A stretch of 64,000 nt of DNA from Sphingopyxis sp. (GTDB lineage Bacteria > Pseudomonadota > Alphaproteobacteria > Sphingomonadales > Sphingomonadaceae), in the NCBI GenBank assembly GCA_017745175.1, contig JAGHZY010000009.1, positions 37,445-101,444 on the forward strand, in the 5' to 3' direction. How positions within the stretch are numbered: the first letter of the stretch is position 1; each line of letters opens with the position of its first letter. A program made the position numbers and the translations under genes. A model generated the notes under the pieces. The model had not been told where the DNA came from and ran no database searches. It worked only from the letters and a program-made list of their open reading frames with translations. Shown here piece by piece: positions 51,159 to 59,014 of the stretch.

Positions 51159-51861
51159 CGCCGCCCTGCTGGCGCTGATACCCGTCGCGGCGCAGGCACA
51201 GGCGCCGTCCTGTACGGCGCCCGACCGGGTGGCGGTGCCCCGCCTCGAACAGCCGAAGCGCGGCGAGCCCGTGCGCAACCCCGCGATCACCGGCTATCTG
51301 CTGAGCATGAGCTGGTCGCCACAGCATTGCGCCGACGTGCGCGACCCGAAAGGTGCACGCGACCGCTTCCAGTGTTCGGGAGAGAACGGCCGCTTCGGCT
51401 GGGTGCTGCATGGCCTGTGGCCCGAGACCGACACCCCCGGCTATCCGCAATGGTGCCGTCCGGCGAAAATCGTGCCGCAGCCGGTCCTGAAACGGCATAT
51501 GTGCATGACCCCGTCGGCGCAGCTGCTCCAGCACGAATGGGCGAAGCACGGGACGTGCATGAGCCCGGACCCCGCCGCCTATTTCCGCTCGGCCGCGATC
51601 CTGTTCCGCGCGGTGCGTTTTCCCGACATGACGGCGCTGGCGGGCCGGCCGCAGACCGCGGGCAGCATCCGGCGTGCCTTCGCCGCTGCCAACCGGGGCG
51701 TGACGACATCGATGATCGCGGTATCGGCCGACCGGCAGGGGTGGCTCGACGAAGTGCGCCTCTGTCTGGGGCCGCGCATGAAACCCGCGCGCTGCAAGCC
51801 CTTTCAATATGGCGCGAAGGACGGACGGCAGATCCGCGTCCGCGCAAAACCCGCTCCTTAA
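51145..51861 (+). CDS. Secreted ribonuclease T2-family protein
   Basis: 238 residues from a TTG at 51145 inside the nadC end; this gives a good signal peptide (WPSAALLALIPVAAQAQA). Both catalytic segments are intact: FGWVLHGLWPE (CAS I, His89) and LLQHEWAKHGTC (CAS II, His130 and His135). At least seven Cys could form disulfides. T2 enzymes cut single-stranded RNA in the periplasm or medium. The start is weakly supported, but no better one is in frame. It is probably co-transcribed with nadC. Confidence 0.88.
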   Translation: MRWPSAALLALIPVAAQAQAPSCTAPDRVAVPRLEQPKRGEPVRNPAITGYLLSMSWSPQHCADVRDPKGARDRFQCSGENGRFGWVLHGLWPETDTPGYPQWCRPAKIVPQPVLKRHMCMTPSAQLLQHEWAKHGTCMSPDPAAYFRSAAILFRAVRFPDMTALAGRPQTAGSIRRAFAAANRGVTTSMIAVSADRQGWLDEVRLCLGPRMKPARCKPFQYGAKDGRQIRVRAKPAP

Positions 51862-51955
51862 GTCCGGAACGGCAAAGCGTGCCATGGCGGGACGCCGCCG
51901 CATTAACGATCTTTTAACCTTATCGACTCGTTAACATGGTCCTAGCCTCGGTTCC

Positions 51956-52180
51956 ATGGACTCGGATGATCATATCGATATTCGCGGCCTCGTTCGCGAT
52001 CATGGGGCCCGGCAGCTGGTGATTGCACGGCTCAACGCCCCGGCGGACTGGCAGGGCGAGCTTCGCACGGCGCTTGTGGCGCACCGCGAGCCGGTCACGA
52101 TCTTTTCGAAGAACGACTTCCACCTGTTTCTTCAGAGTTTCGCGATTTTCTTTACCGCGACGATGATGTTCCTGATCTGA
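51956..52180 (+). CDS. Small protein with a C-terminal membrane segment, unknown
   Basis: 74 residues, ATG at 51956. The first ~50 residues are polar and look like a short beta/alpha unit (IDIRGLVRDHGARQLVIARL). The C-terminus is one hydrophobic helix (FLQSFAIFFTATMMFLI), giving a tail-anchored topology. I recognise no family, and no ribosome-binding site is obvious, so the call rests on codon pattern and position. It ends before repeat copy C. Confidence 0.5.
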   Translation: MDSDDHIDIRGLVRDHGARQLVIARLNAPADWQGELRTALVAHREPVTIFSKNDFHLFLQSFAIFFTATMMFLI

Positions 52181-52181
52181 C

Positions 52182-52293
52182 AGCGGTTTTCGACCGGTAG
52201 TTGCCATATCCATCATCGTCACCCCGGACTTGATCCGGGGTCCATTAAAGCAGCGTCTGGAAGAATGATCCCGGATCAAGTCCGGGATGACGA
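52182..52293 (+). repeat. Palindromic dispersed repeat, copy C
   Basis: Core 52216-52293 with arms around CCCCGGACTTGATCCGGGG and ATCCCGGATCAAGTCCGGGAT and a loop different from copy A. The left flank retains the GCGGTTTTCGACCGG segment. It begins two bases after the small-protein stop, between convergent genes. Confidence 0.82.
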
Positions 52294-52330
52294 GAGAGGC
52301 TAAACCGCGACCGTTTCCTCCAAGGCAGCC

Positions 52331-53626
52331 CTAGTCGCAGGCGCGGTGCAGCCTGACCGCGAGCCACGCCGAGACGAGGCACATGGCGGCGCTCATCAGC
52401 AGCTGATCGACGGTGCCGACGCCCGCGAATCCGAGCCCCATCGCGAGCAGCGAGCCCGCGACCATCGCGCCCGAATTGACGATATTGTTCGCGGCGACGG
52501 TACGCGCGGTCTGGTCCTTGGGCACCGTGGTCGTGAGAAAGGCGTAGAGCGGGACGACGAACATGCCGCCGCTGATCGCGATGCCGAGCAGGCTGAGGAG
52601 CAGCGGGATGACGCGGTCGTGCGCGAGGAAACCGCGGATGTCATAGAGCGCGCCCGCGGGTTCGGCGCCCCAGTTGCGGCAAACCCAATAGAAGGCGACG
52701 ACGAAGACCGCCATGACGAGCACGCTCGCGGGGCTGTAGCGAGCCGACACCTCGCCCTTGAGCAGCCGGTTCACCGCGACCGATCCGATCGCGATCCCGA
52801 TCGAGAAGACGGCGAGAAACAGGCTGGCGACGCTCTTGTCGGCGTGGAGGATATTCTTGGCGAGCGGCGGGAACTGGATGAACAGCACCGCGCCGATCGT
52901 CCAGAAGAAGCTGATCGAGAGGATCGCGAGATAGAGGCGCGGGATGTGCATCGTGCCGCGAACGAGCGCGACCGACGAGCGGATGATATGCCAGTCGATC
53001 CCGGTTTCCGCATGCTCGGGCGGCGCGGGGGGCACCTTGCGGCCCGTCCAGTAGCCGATCGCGGCGACGAGGACGACGCCGATCGCGGCCCATTCGACGT
53101 CGATCACGCCCGCGAGGATCGTGCCCGCGAGAATCGCGATATAGGTGCCGGCCTCGACCAGCCCGGTGCCTGCGAGCACCTCGTCGCTTTCGAGATGCTG
53201 CGGCAGGATCGCATATTTGATCGGGCCGAAAAAGGTCGAATGGATGCCCATCGCGAACAGCGCGAGCATCATCAGCGGAATGGCGATCAGGTGAACGGCG
53301 AAGCCCAGCCAGGCAAGCACGAGCCCCGTGCCGCCGACGAGCATGATCAGAATTTCGCAGAATTTGACGATGCGGATGATCCCCGCCTTGTCGCGCGTGT
53401 CGGCCAGCTGGCCGGCGAGCGCCGAAAGCAGGAAGAAGGGCAGGATGAACAGCCCCGTCGCGACCGCGCTGAACAGCGTTTCCGAAGCTTCGCTGTTGAA
53501 CACGCCGTAAACGACGAACAACACCATCGCGTTCTTGAACAGATTGTCGTTGAACGCGCCGAGCAACTGGGTGACGAAGAGGGGCAGGAACCGGCGTTGA
53601 TTCAGCAGCGCAAAGGAACCGGTCAT
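52331..53626 (-). CDS. Major facilitator superfamily transporter (LplT-like)
   Basis: 431 residues from the ATG at 53626, about 12 membrane helices. The N-terminus FLPLFVTQLLGAFNDNLFKN and LSALAGQLADTRDKAGIIRI is typical of MFS proteins related to the lysophospholipid flippase LplT. In many proteobacteria a related domain is fused to acyltransferase/Aas domains; here it stands alone. Lysophospholipid transport is plausible but not proven. It is divergent from pgsA, a phospholipid-synthesis gene, which fits. Confidence 0.85.
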   Translation of the reverse strand: MTGSFALLNQRRFLPLFVTQLLGAFNDNLFKNAMVLFVVYGVFNSEASETLFSAVATGLFILPFFLLSALAGQLADTRDKAGIIRIVKFCEILIMLVGGTGLVLAWLGFAVHLIAIPLMMLALFAMGIHSTFFGPIKYAILPQHLESDEVLAGTGLVEAGTYIAILAGTILAGVIDVEWAAIGVVLVAAIGYWTGRKVPPAPPEHAETGIDWHIIRSSVALVRGTMHIPRLYLAILSISFFWTIGAVLFIQFPPLAKNILHADKSVASLFLAVFSIGIAIGSVAVNRLLKGEVSARYSPASVLVMAVFVVAFYWVCRNWGAEPAGALYDIRGFLAHDRVIPLLLSLLGIAISGGMFVVPLYAFLTTTVPKDQTARTVAANNIVNSGAMVAGSLLAMGLGFAGVGTVDQLLMSAAMCLVSAWLAVRLHRACD

Positions 53627-53770
53627 TGAAAATCCATCTTGTAGCCCGACATGGCGGCAACTCCCCCCGCGGGGCAATATGGTTGTCGCCCGGGGGGCTT
53701 ATCGGTTAGGGCATCCGGGGTCAAAGCCGATTTCGGGGCCCATGTTGGAACGGACATATCGACGGGGATC

Positions 53771-54343
53771 ATGCTGAGTCTTCCCAATATCCTGACCTTG
53801 TCGCGCATCCTTGCGGTGCCCATCCTGCTTTTCCTGCTGTGGCCGGGGGTGCTCGAAGGATCGCACCAGCCAAAGCCGATCGACTATGCGCTCGCCTTCG
53901 GCCTCTACTGCCTGATGGGCATTACCGATTATTTTGACGGCTATGTTGCACGCTCGCGCGGGATCGTATCGCGCCTCGGCGCCTTCCTCGACCCGATCGC
54001 CGACAAGATCATGATCGCTGCGGTGATTCTGCTGCTCGTCTTCACGCGCGATATTGCGGGCTATCATGTGATCGCGGCACTGATGATCCTGCTGCGCGAG
54101 ATCATCGTGTCGGGGCTGCGCGAATTTCTCGCGACGCTGCAGGTGTCGATGCCGGTGACGCAGCTCGCCAAGTGGAAGACGACCTTCCAGCTCGTCGCCT
54201 TCGGCGCGCTGATCCTCGCGGGCGCCTTGCCCGCGATGGCGTGGATCAAGATCGTCGGGCTCGTGTCGCTGTGGGGCGCCGCGGTGCTGACGCTGATCAC
54301 CGGCTGGGATTATCTGCGCGTCGGCCTCAAGCATATGGATTGA
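53771..54343 (+). CDS. pgsA: CDP-diacylglycerol-glycerol-3-phosphate 3-phosphatidyltransferase
   Basis: 190 residues from the ATG at 53771. It makes phosphatidylglycerol phosphate in the inner membrane. The CDP-alcohol phosphotransferase motif is complete: Asp56-Gly57, Ala60-Arg61, Gly70, Asp74, Asp78 (in DYFDGYVAR and LGAFLDPIADK). The N-terminus SLPNILTLSRILAVPILLFL is also typical. moaD starts 5 bases later. Confidence 0.93.
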   Translation: MLSLPNILTLSRILAVPILLFLLWPGVLEGSHQPKPIDYALAFGLYCLMGITDYFDGYVARSRGIVSRLGAFLDPIADKIMIAAVILLLVFTRDIAGYHVIAALMILLREIIVSGLREFLATLQVSMPVTQLAKWKTTFQLVAFGALILAGALPAMAWIKIVGLVSLWGAAVLTLITGWDYLRVGLKHMD

Positions 54344-54347
54344 TCCG

Positions 54348-54605
54348 ATGGTCTTGAATGTCGCCTATTTTTCCTGGGTTCGCGAACGAATGGGCGTCGG
54401 TGACGAAACCCTTGATATCCCGGAGAGCGTCGGCGACATCGGGACGCTGGTCGCGTGGCTGGCCGCGCGTGATGAACGCGGCGCGTCGGCCTTTGCCGAG
54501 CCTCACCGCATCCGGGCCGCGATCGATGGCGTGATGATGGGTCCAGATGCTCCGCTGTCGGGCGCACGCGAAGTGGCGCTGTTCCCGCCGGTGACCGGCG
54601 GATGA
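54348..54605 (+). CDS. moaD: Molybdopterin synthase sulfur-carrier subunit
   Basis: 85 residues, ubiquitin-like, ending in the required C-terminal Gly-Gly (FPPVTGG) that is thiocarboxylated. N-terminus VLNVAYFSWVRERMGVGDE. Overlaps moaE as ATGA. Together they insert the dithiolene sulfurs of molybdenum cofactor. Confidence 0.93.
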   Translation: MVLNVAYFSWVRERMGVGDETLDIPESVGDIGTLVAWLAARDERGASAFAEPHRIRAAIDGVMMGPDAPLSGAREVALFPPVTGG

Positions 54606-55042
54606 TCCGCGTCCTCGTCCAGCCGTCGGCGATCGATGTCGCCGCCGAATTCGACCTGCACGATGCCGGCGGGCATGGCGCGAGCGCAAGCTTTGTCGGG
54701 CGCGTGCGCGGCGACGACGGATTGACCGAACTCTTTCTCGAACATCATCCCGCCATGACCGAAGCCGGGCTTGGCGATCTGGCGCACGCGGCGGCCGATC
54801 GCTGGCATCTTTCGGCACTGACGCTAATCCACCGCGTCGGCGCGATGATGCCGGGCGAGACGATCGTGCTCGTGCTCGCGAGCAGCCCGCACCGCGCCGA
54901 GGCGCTGTCGGCGTGCGCGTTTCTGATCGACCGGCTGAAGACCGACGTGATGCTGTGGAAGCGCGAAACCTTCGCCGACGGCGCGAGCCGGTGGGTCGAG
55001 CCGCGCGAAGGCGATCGCGGTCGCGCGGAGCGGTGGGATTAG
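54602..55042 (+). CDS. moaE: Molybdopterin synthase catalytic subunit
   Basis: 146 residues. Family segments: ASASFVGRVRGDDGLTELFL, HHPAMTEAGLGDLAHAAADR, LTLIHRVGAMMPGETIVLVL and the catalytic Lys region DRLKTDVMLWKRETFADGA. It is the last gene of pgsA-moaD-moaE. The other moa genes are not in the window. Confidence 0.93.
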   Translation: MIRVLVQPSAIDVAAEFDLHDAGGHGASASFVGRVRGDDGLTELFLEHHPAMTEAGLGDLAHAAADRWHLSALTLIHRVGAMMPGETIVLVLASSPHRAEALSACAFLIDRLKTDVMLWKRETFADGASRWVEPREGDRGRAERWD

Positions 55043-55065
55043 CCTGTCGCGGGGCGAGGGAGTGG

Positions 55066-55198
55066 CGATTTTGGGGTGGATTCCGGACAATCGTCATCCC
55101 GGACTTGATCCGGGATCCATCGCAGCGCTGAAGTCATGGACCCCGGATCAAGTCCGGGGTGACGACGAAAGAGAGTGGCCGCTCCCGGTCGAAACCGG
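55066..55198 (-). repeat. Palindromic dispersed repeat, copy D (inverted relative to A)
   Basis: Read on the minus strand it is nearly identical to copy A over the core (55091-55167) and the CACTCTCTTTCG and TGTCCGGAATCCACCCC flanks, and the TTTCGACCGG segment is kept. Between moaE and the convergent MaoC gene; it explains most of this 232-base gap. Confidence 0.85.
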
Positions 55199-55274
55199 CT
55201 AACCGAAAGCAGGAGCCTGTTCACGAAACGACGCCCCTCCCGCCGTGGAGTCTCTCGGGGGCAACCCCGGCCAT

Positions 55275-55736
55275 TCAGCCGCCCTGGTCGGGGCGCGCGG
55301 GCATCTGCATCAGGTTGATGAACGACATGACGACCGCGTCGTCCTGATTGGTCACGGTCATGCGCATCGTGAGCATGCCGCGGTCGGGCTTGCTCCGCGA
55401 GCGCACGACGTCGACGACCTCGCGCGTGATGCGCAGCACGTCGCCGGGGCGCACGGCGAGGCGCCATTGCAGATCGTCGATTTTCAGCCCGAGAAGCGGC
55501 GTATCCCCGAACGGCGCGGTTTCGACAAAATCGCGCATCACGACCGCGGCGACATGCCAGCCGCTGGCGATGATGCCACCAAAGCGACCGTTCGCCGACG
55601 CCGCGATGTCGATGTGCATCGGCTGGGGGTCATATTCTCTCGCGAAACGAATGATATCCGCCTCGGTCATCTCGATTGGGCCGCCGTGCCATTGCTGGCC
55701 GATCTTCAGATCATCGAGGAAGACGGATTTCGACAT
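55275..55736 (-). CDS. MaoC-family dehydratase / hydratase
   Basis: 153 residues with a hot-dog fold. The hydratase motif is intact: REYDPQPMHIDIAAS (Asp and His), followed by FGGIIASGWHVAAVVMRDFV. RPGDVLRITREVVDVVRSRS is the second typical stretch. It probably hydrates a 2-enoyl-CoA; no partner gene specifies which. Confidence 0.88.
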   Translation of the reverse strand: MSKSVFLDDLKIGQQWHGGPIEMTEADIIRFAREYDPQPMHIDIAASANGRFGGIIASGWHVAAVVMRDFVETAPFGDTPLLGLKIDDLQWRLAVRPGDVLRITREVVDVVRSRSKPDRGMLTMRMTVTNQDDAVVMSFINLMQMPARPDQGG

Positions 55737-55915
55737 AGGGGGTCTCCATGGTCCCGGGCAGCCGAAGCTGCCGTCGGGATGCCGGGCGCGAGGATTTCGC
55801 GGCCGCCCCTATAGTCAACGCCCATGCCGGCCTCAACCGGACAGGCCATCGGCGGCGCAACCTTTTTACCGGCCCCGCCGATCGGCGGAAACGCGCCCCG
55901 GCCGCTGCCAGCCCA

Positions 55916-56482
55916 TCAGCGTTTCCGCGCCTTCCATGCGCGAACCGCCGCCATCGTCTTTTCGATATGCGCCTGCGGCTTGCTATCGGTGTAGCTCAGC
56001 AGGATCGTGCCGTTGGGCGCGATGACATAGGATGTCCGGTTCGACAGCATCGTCCCGTCGGGGCGTCGCATCGTCGAGTCATATTTCGCCGCGACCTTCG
56101 CGCCCGGATCGGCCGCGACCGCGAACTTGTCGCGGCATTCGGACTTCGAAAACTCGGCCACGCGCTCGATATTGCCCGCAGTGACGCCGATGACGCGCGC
56201 GCCCAGCTTGTTGAAGTCGTCGCTCGACTCGGCGAACAGATGCGCCTCCATCGTGCAGCCCGGGGTGAAGGCGGCGGGGAAGAAATAGAGCACCACCGGC
56301 CCCTTCTTCAGCGCCTCCTTCAGCGACAGGCTGAACGGTTTGCCGCCCTGCGCCGCGCTCAGCGTGAAATCGGGCGCCTTTGCTCCCTGCTGGAGCGCCG
56401 CGATGCCCTGCCCGGGGAAAACCGCGACCGACAGGCCGAGGCCAAGGCAAGCCGCCATGGCGAATTTTGTCATGATTTTCAT
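55916..56482 (-). CDS. Exported peroxiredoxin (AhpC/TSA, BCP-like)
   Basis: 188 residues. Signal peptide to about residue 28 (AACLGLGLSVAVFPGQGIA). Thioredoxin-like domain with peroxidatic Cys76 in FFPAAFTPGCTMEAH, preceded by the conserved Pro/Thr, and a candidate resolving Cys116 (SKSECRDKF). The export signal is unusual for BCP-type enzymes, which are mostly cytoplasmic; similar periplasmic forms are known. The 55737-55915 gap downstream holds a CCGCCGATCGGCGG palindrome (55875-55888) and nothing else I can name. Confidence 0.88.
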   Translation of the reverse strand: MKIMTKFAMAACLGLGLSVAVFPGQGIAALQQGAKAPDFTLSAAQGGKPFSLSLKEALKKGPVVLYFFPAAFTPGCTMEAHLFAESSDDFNKLGARVIGVTAGNIERVAEFSKSECRDKFAVAADPGAKVAAKYDSTMRRPDGTMLSNRTSYVIAPNGTILLSYTDSKPQAHIEKTMAAVRAWKARKR

Positions 56483-56648
56483 CTGCGGCCTCCAGCTCGA
56501 ACGGCGGTGATATCTGCCGCCGGGACGAGTGTTTTACCGCCATATTCGCGAACCGCAATCGGCCCAAACGAGATAGCCGGCTGACGCTGCGCCGACGCAC
56601 CCCCTTTGGCACGCGCGGCGCGGGCGCCAGCCGGCAATCCTCGCCCGA

Positions 56649-57017
56649 TCAGCAGCGGCGACCGCCGCGATCGACCTCGCGGCCGATCAGTGCACCGGCG
56701 GCGCCGCCGATGATCGTGCCGGGCAGGCGGTCGCCATAGCGGTCGACCTCGCGGCCGAGCAGCGCGCCGGCGGCGCCACCGACGATCAGGCCCGTCGTTC
56801 CGCTGCCGCGGCGGCAATAATAGCGGCGGTCGCCGCGATAATGGTTGCGCCGGTAGTCGCGGCGATAGTCGCGCCGGTAGTCGCGATAATCGCCGCGGTC
56901 GCTGTAATAGCCATGATGGCGGTGGTGGCGGTCGCGCGCTTCCGCCTCGGCGGGCAGCGCTGCGAAGGTGCTGGCACCGATCAGCGCGGTCAACGCCAGT
57001 TTCTTGAGCAGGAACAT
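56649..57017 (-). CDS. Glycine-zipper (2TM) small exported protein
   Basis: 122 residues. Signal peptide (LALTALIGASTFAALPAEAEA), then a His/Tyr/Asp/Arg-rich low-complexity stretch of about 45 residues with tandem DYRR units, then two copies of a glycine-zipper helix (TGLIVGGAAGALLGREVDR and GTIIGGAAGALIGREVDRGG). Such proteins associate with the outer membrane or cell envelope; function is unknown. It ends in Cys. Confidence 0.85.
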   Translation of the reverse strand: MFLLKKLALTALIGASTFAALPAEAEARDRHHRHHGYYSDRGDYRDYRRDYRRDYRRNHYRGDRRYYCRRGSGTTGLIVGGAAGALLGREVDRYGDRLPGTIIGGAAGALIGREVDRGGRRC

Positions 57018-57183
57018 TTATCTTCTCCGTCTTGCCCCCCGTGATCGAGATTAGGGCGGCAAAGATGGCGCTTGGCTGAACTGCCCGGCTCATCGGGCTC
57101 GATGCACATCGGTTCGGCGATATTTCGGGGCGGCCTGCCGCTGCCGATTGACCGCGTACCGCAAACGGCGCAGCATCGCCTTC

Positions 57184-58026
57184 ATGACGCTCGTCTTCAC
57201 ACCCAGCGGCCAGCCGTGCGGCGCCCGTGTTACCGGCGTCGACCTGACGCAGCCGCTCGATTCCAGGACGATCGCGGAGATCCGCACCGCCTGGCTCGAC
57301 CATCATGTCCTCGCCTTTCCCGGGCAAAAGATGCGCGAGGATGATCTCGAACGCTTCACCGGCTATTTCGGCGGTTTCGGCGACGATCCGTTCATCCGTC
57401 CGATTCCGGGGCACGATCATATCATCGCGGTGAAGCGCGAGGCCGACGAGACCGCACCGCTCTTCGCCGAAAACTGGCACAGCGACTGGAGCTTCCAGGC
57501 CCGCCCGCCCGCGGGTACCTGTCTGTTCGGCATCACCATTCCGCCCGTCGGCGGCAACACCGAATTTTCGAACCAGCACGCCGCGCTCGACGCGATGCCG
57601 GCGGAGCTGCGCGCGCGCGTCGAAGGGCTTCAGGCGATCCACAGCGCGCGCAACGGCTATGCCCCTTCGGGCATGTACGGCGCGAACGACAGGGATCGCA
57701 GCATGGACATCCGTTCGGGCGAGGAAGCGCTCGAAACGCAGATTCACCCCTTTGTCCGCGCGCATCCCGAAACCGGGCGCCTCGGGCTTTTCGGCTGCGC
57801 GGGCTATATCATCGGCTTCGACGGTCTCGACGACAGCGAGGGCCTGCCCCTCCTCCATGAACTGATCCAGTGGCAGGGCCGCGAGGAATTCCGCTACAGC
57901 CACGAATGGGAACCCGACATGCTGATCATGTGGGACAACCGTTCGCTGCTCCACCGCGCGACCGGGGGCTACGACGGCTATGACCGCCTGCTCCACCGCA
58001 CGACGATCGCGGCGTGGGACGGATAG
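57184..58026 (+). CDS. TauD/TfdA-family Fe(II)/2-oxoglutarate dioxygenase
   Basis: 280 residues from the ATG at 57184. Iron ligands are visible: the His-x-Asp of ENWHSDWSFQ and the distal His in SLLHRATGGY. The 2-oxoglutarate Arg is in LLHRTTIAAWD. N-terminal part GARVTGVDLTQPLDSRTIAE and AFPGQKMREDDLERFT is typical. The substrate could be taurine or another sulfonate/alkyl ether or a carboxylate; nothing nearby decides. No ribosome-binding site is seen. Confidence 0.87.
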   Translation: MTLVFTPSGQPCGARVTGVDLTQPLDSRTIAEIRTAWLDHHVLAFPGQKMREDDLERFTGYFGGFGDDPFIRPIPGHDHIIAVKREADETAPLFAENWHSDWSFQARPPAGTCLFGITIPPVGGNTEFSNQHAALDAMPAELRARVEGLQAIHSARNGYAPSGMYGANDRDRSMDIRSGEEALETQIHPFVRAHPETGRLGLFGCAGYIIGFDGLDDSEGLPLLHELIQWQGREEFRYSHEWEPDMLIMWDNRSLLHRATGGYDGYDRLLHRTTIAAWDG

Positions 58027-58081
58027 CGAAACCTCGCACCGGACCCGCGCGTTGCTCCCGCAGAAGGAGCAAGAACGATGA

Positions 58082-58270
58082 CCCTCCCGCACAATCCAGT
58101 TCGACGCGTTGGTCGTGATCGCGCCGGCGGGCACGATGGGCGAACTTCGCCCGCTCTGGCACAAGGAGACAAGCGCGCGTCTTGTCGGCGAGCATGTGAG
58201 GGAGATGATCGACCGGCCCCTCGCCGATATCGAGGCGCTGCTTGTGGGCGAGGCCGCGCCGACTTCCTGA
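58082..58270 (+). pseudogene. Remnant: C-terminal fragment of a host-attachment-family protein
   Basis: The frame 58082-58270 encodes about 62 residues with no start. It reads FDALVVIAPAGTMGELRPLW, then HKETSARLVGEHVREM and RPLADIEALL. This pattern (a 'FD-LV-IAP--TLGELR' strand-helix, then a helix and 'DIE') resembles the C-terminal end of PF10116 host-attachment proteins, normally about 130-150 residues. An ATG with AAGGAG at 58078 is in another frame, so an early frameshift or a deletion removed the N-terminal part. It lies between two convergent genes. Confidence 0.55.
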
Positions 58271-58936
58271 TCAGGCGCGCGCTTCCTTGGCGAGCGTATT
58301 CACGACACCCCAAGCGATCAGCGCCTGCCCGCCGAAATAGAGCGGCCAGACGAGCCACATGGTGACGTTCTTCGACAGCGTCCCGCCCTCGCCGGCAAAG
58401 ATGAAGAGGTCGCTCGCGAGGAAAGCCATTGCGCCGATGCCGGTGCGATAGCGCGGAAAGCGGCTGGTCCATGCCGCGGCGGCCATCGCGGCGACGAACA
58501 GCGAATAGGCCGCGGCGTGCCACCAGCCGGGCGCGGGGCTCAGCATCGCCCAGACGATCACCAGCGTCGCCGGCATTGTCAGCCAGCCGAGCAGGCGCTG
58601 CGACGGCGTCATCTGCGCGCGACGGTTCGTGAGGTACAGCGTGATCGCGATGACATGTCCCGCGACGAACGCCACGGCACCGGTCTCGAGCCCTTTCGCA
58701 TCGAGCATCCAGTCGCCGAGCGCCCCGAAACCGAGGGCCGCCGCGATCAGCCAGCCGTTCCGTTCGCGCGCGTTCGCCGCGGCCCACAGCGCCAGAAAGC
58801 CGACTCCGCTCGTCTTCCACGCCCAGATCGCGGGGCCGTCGAGCCACTGCGCGACCGCGACCATGAAGCTCGCGCCCCCGGCCAGCGCGGCGAGCCACAG
58901 CCAGCGTGCCCGATCCCATCCCTGTTCCGCAGCCAT
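58271..58936 (-). CDS. YhhN-family (lysoplasmalogenase-like) membrane protein
   Basis: 221 residues, about eight membrane helices. Two conserved Asp-containing helices fit YhhN: FGALGDWMLDAKG and MAFLASDLFIFAGEGG. Animal relatives hydrolyse lysoplasmalogens; the bacterial role is not established. It starts 78 bases from the divergent trmFO gene. Confidence 0.85.
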   Translation of the reverse strand: MAAEQGWDRARWLWLAALAGGASFMVAVAQWLDGPAIWAWKTSGVGFLALWAAANARERNGWLIAAALGFGALGDWMLDAKGLETGAVAFVAGHVIAITLYLTNRRAQMTPSQRLLGWLTMPATLVIVWAMLSPAPGWWHAAAYSLFVAAMAAAAWTSRFPRYRTGIGAMAFLASDLFIFAGEGGTLSKNVTMWLVWPLYFGGQALIAWGVVNTLAKEARA

Positions 58937-59014
58937 GAACCTCCGCCCCTTTGCATCTTGTCTCCAACCGGACTAGTGCGCGGCGCAGCAAGCGCAAGTC
59001 AACGGTCAGGGTAA

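Noticed and set aside
56479..58164. 561-codon minus-strand frame over the TauD-like gene, its flanks and the glycine-zipper gene
   Set aside because: It crosses two better-supported genes and is composed of shadow-like sequence.
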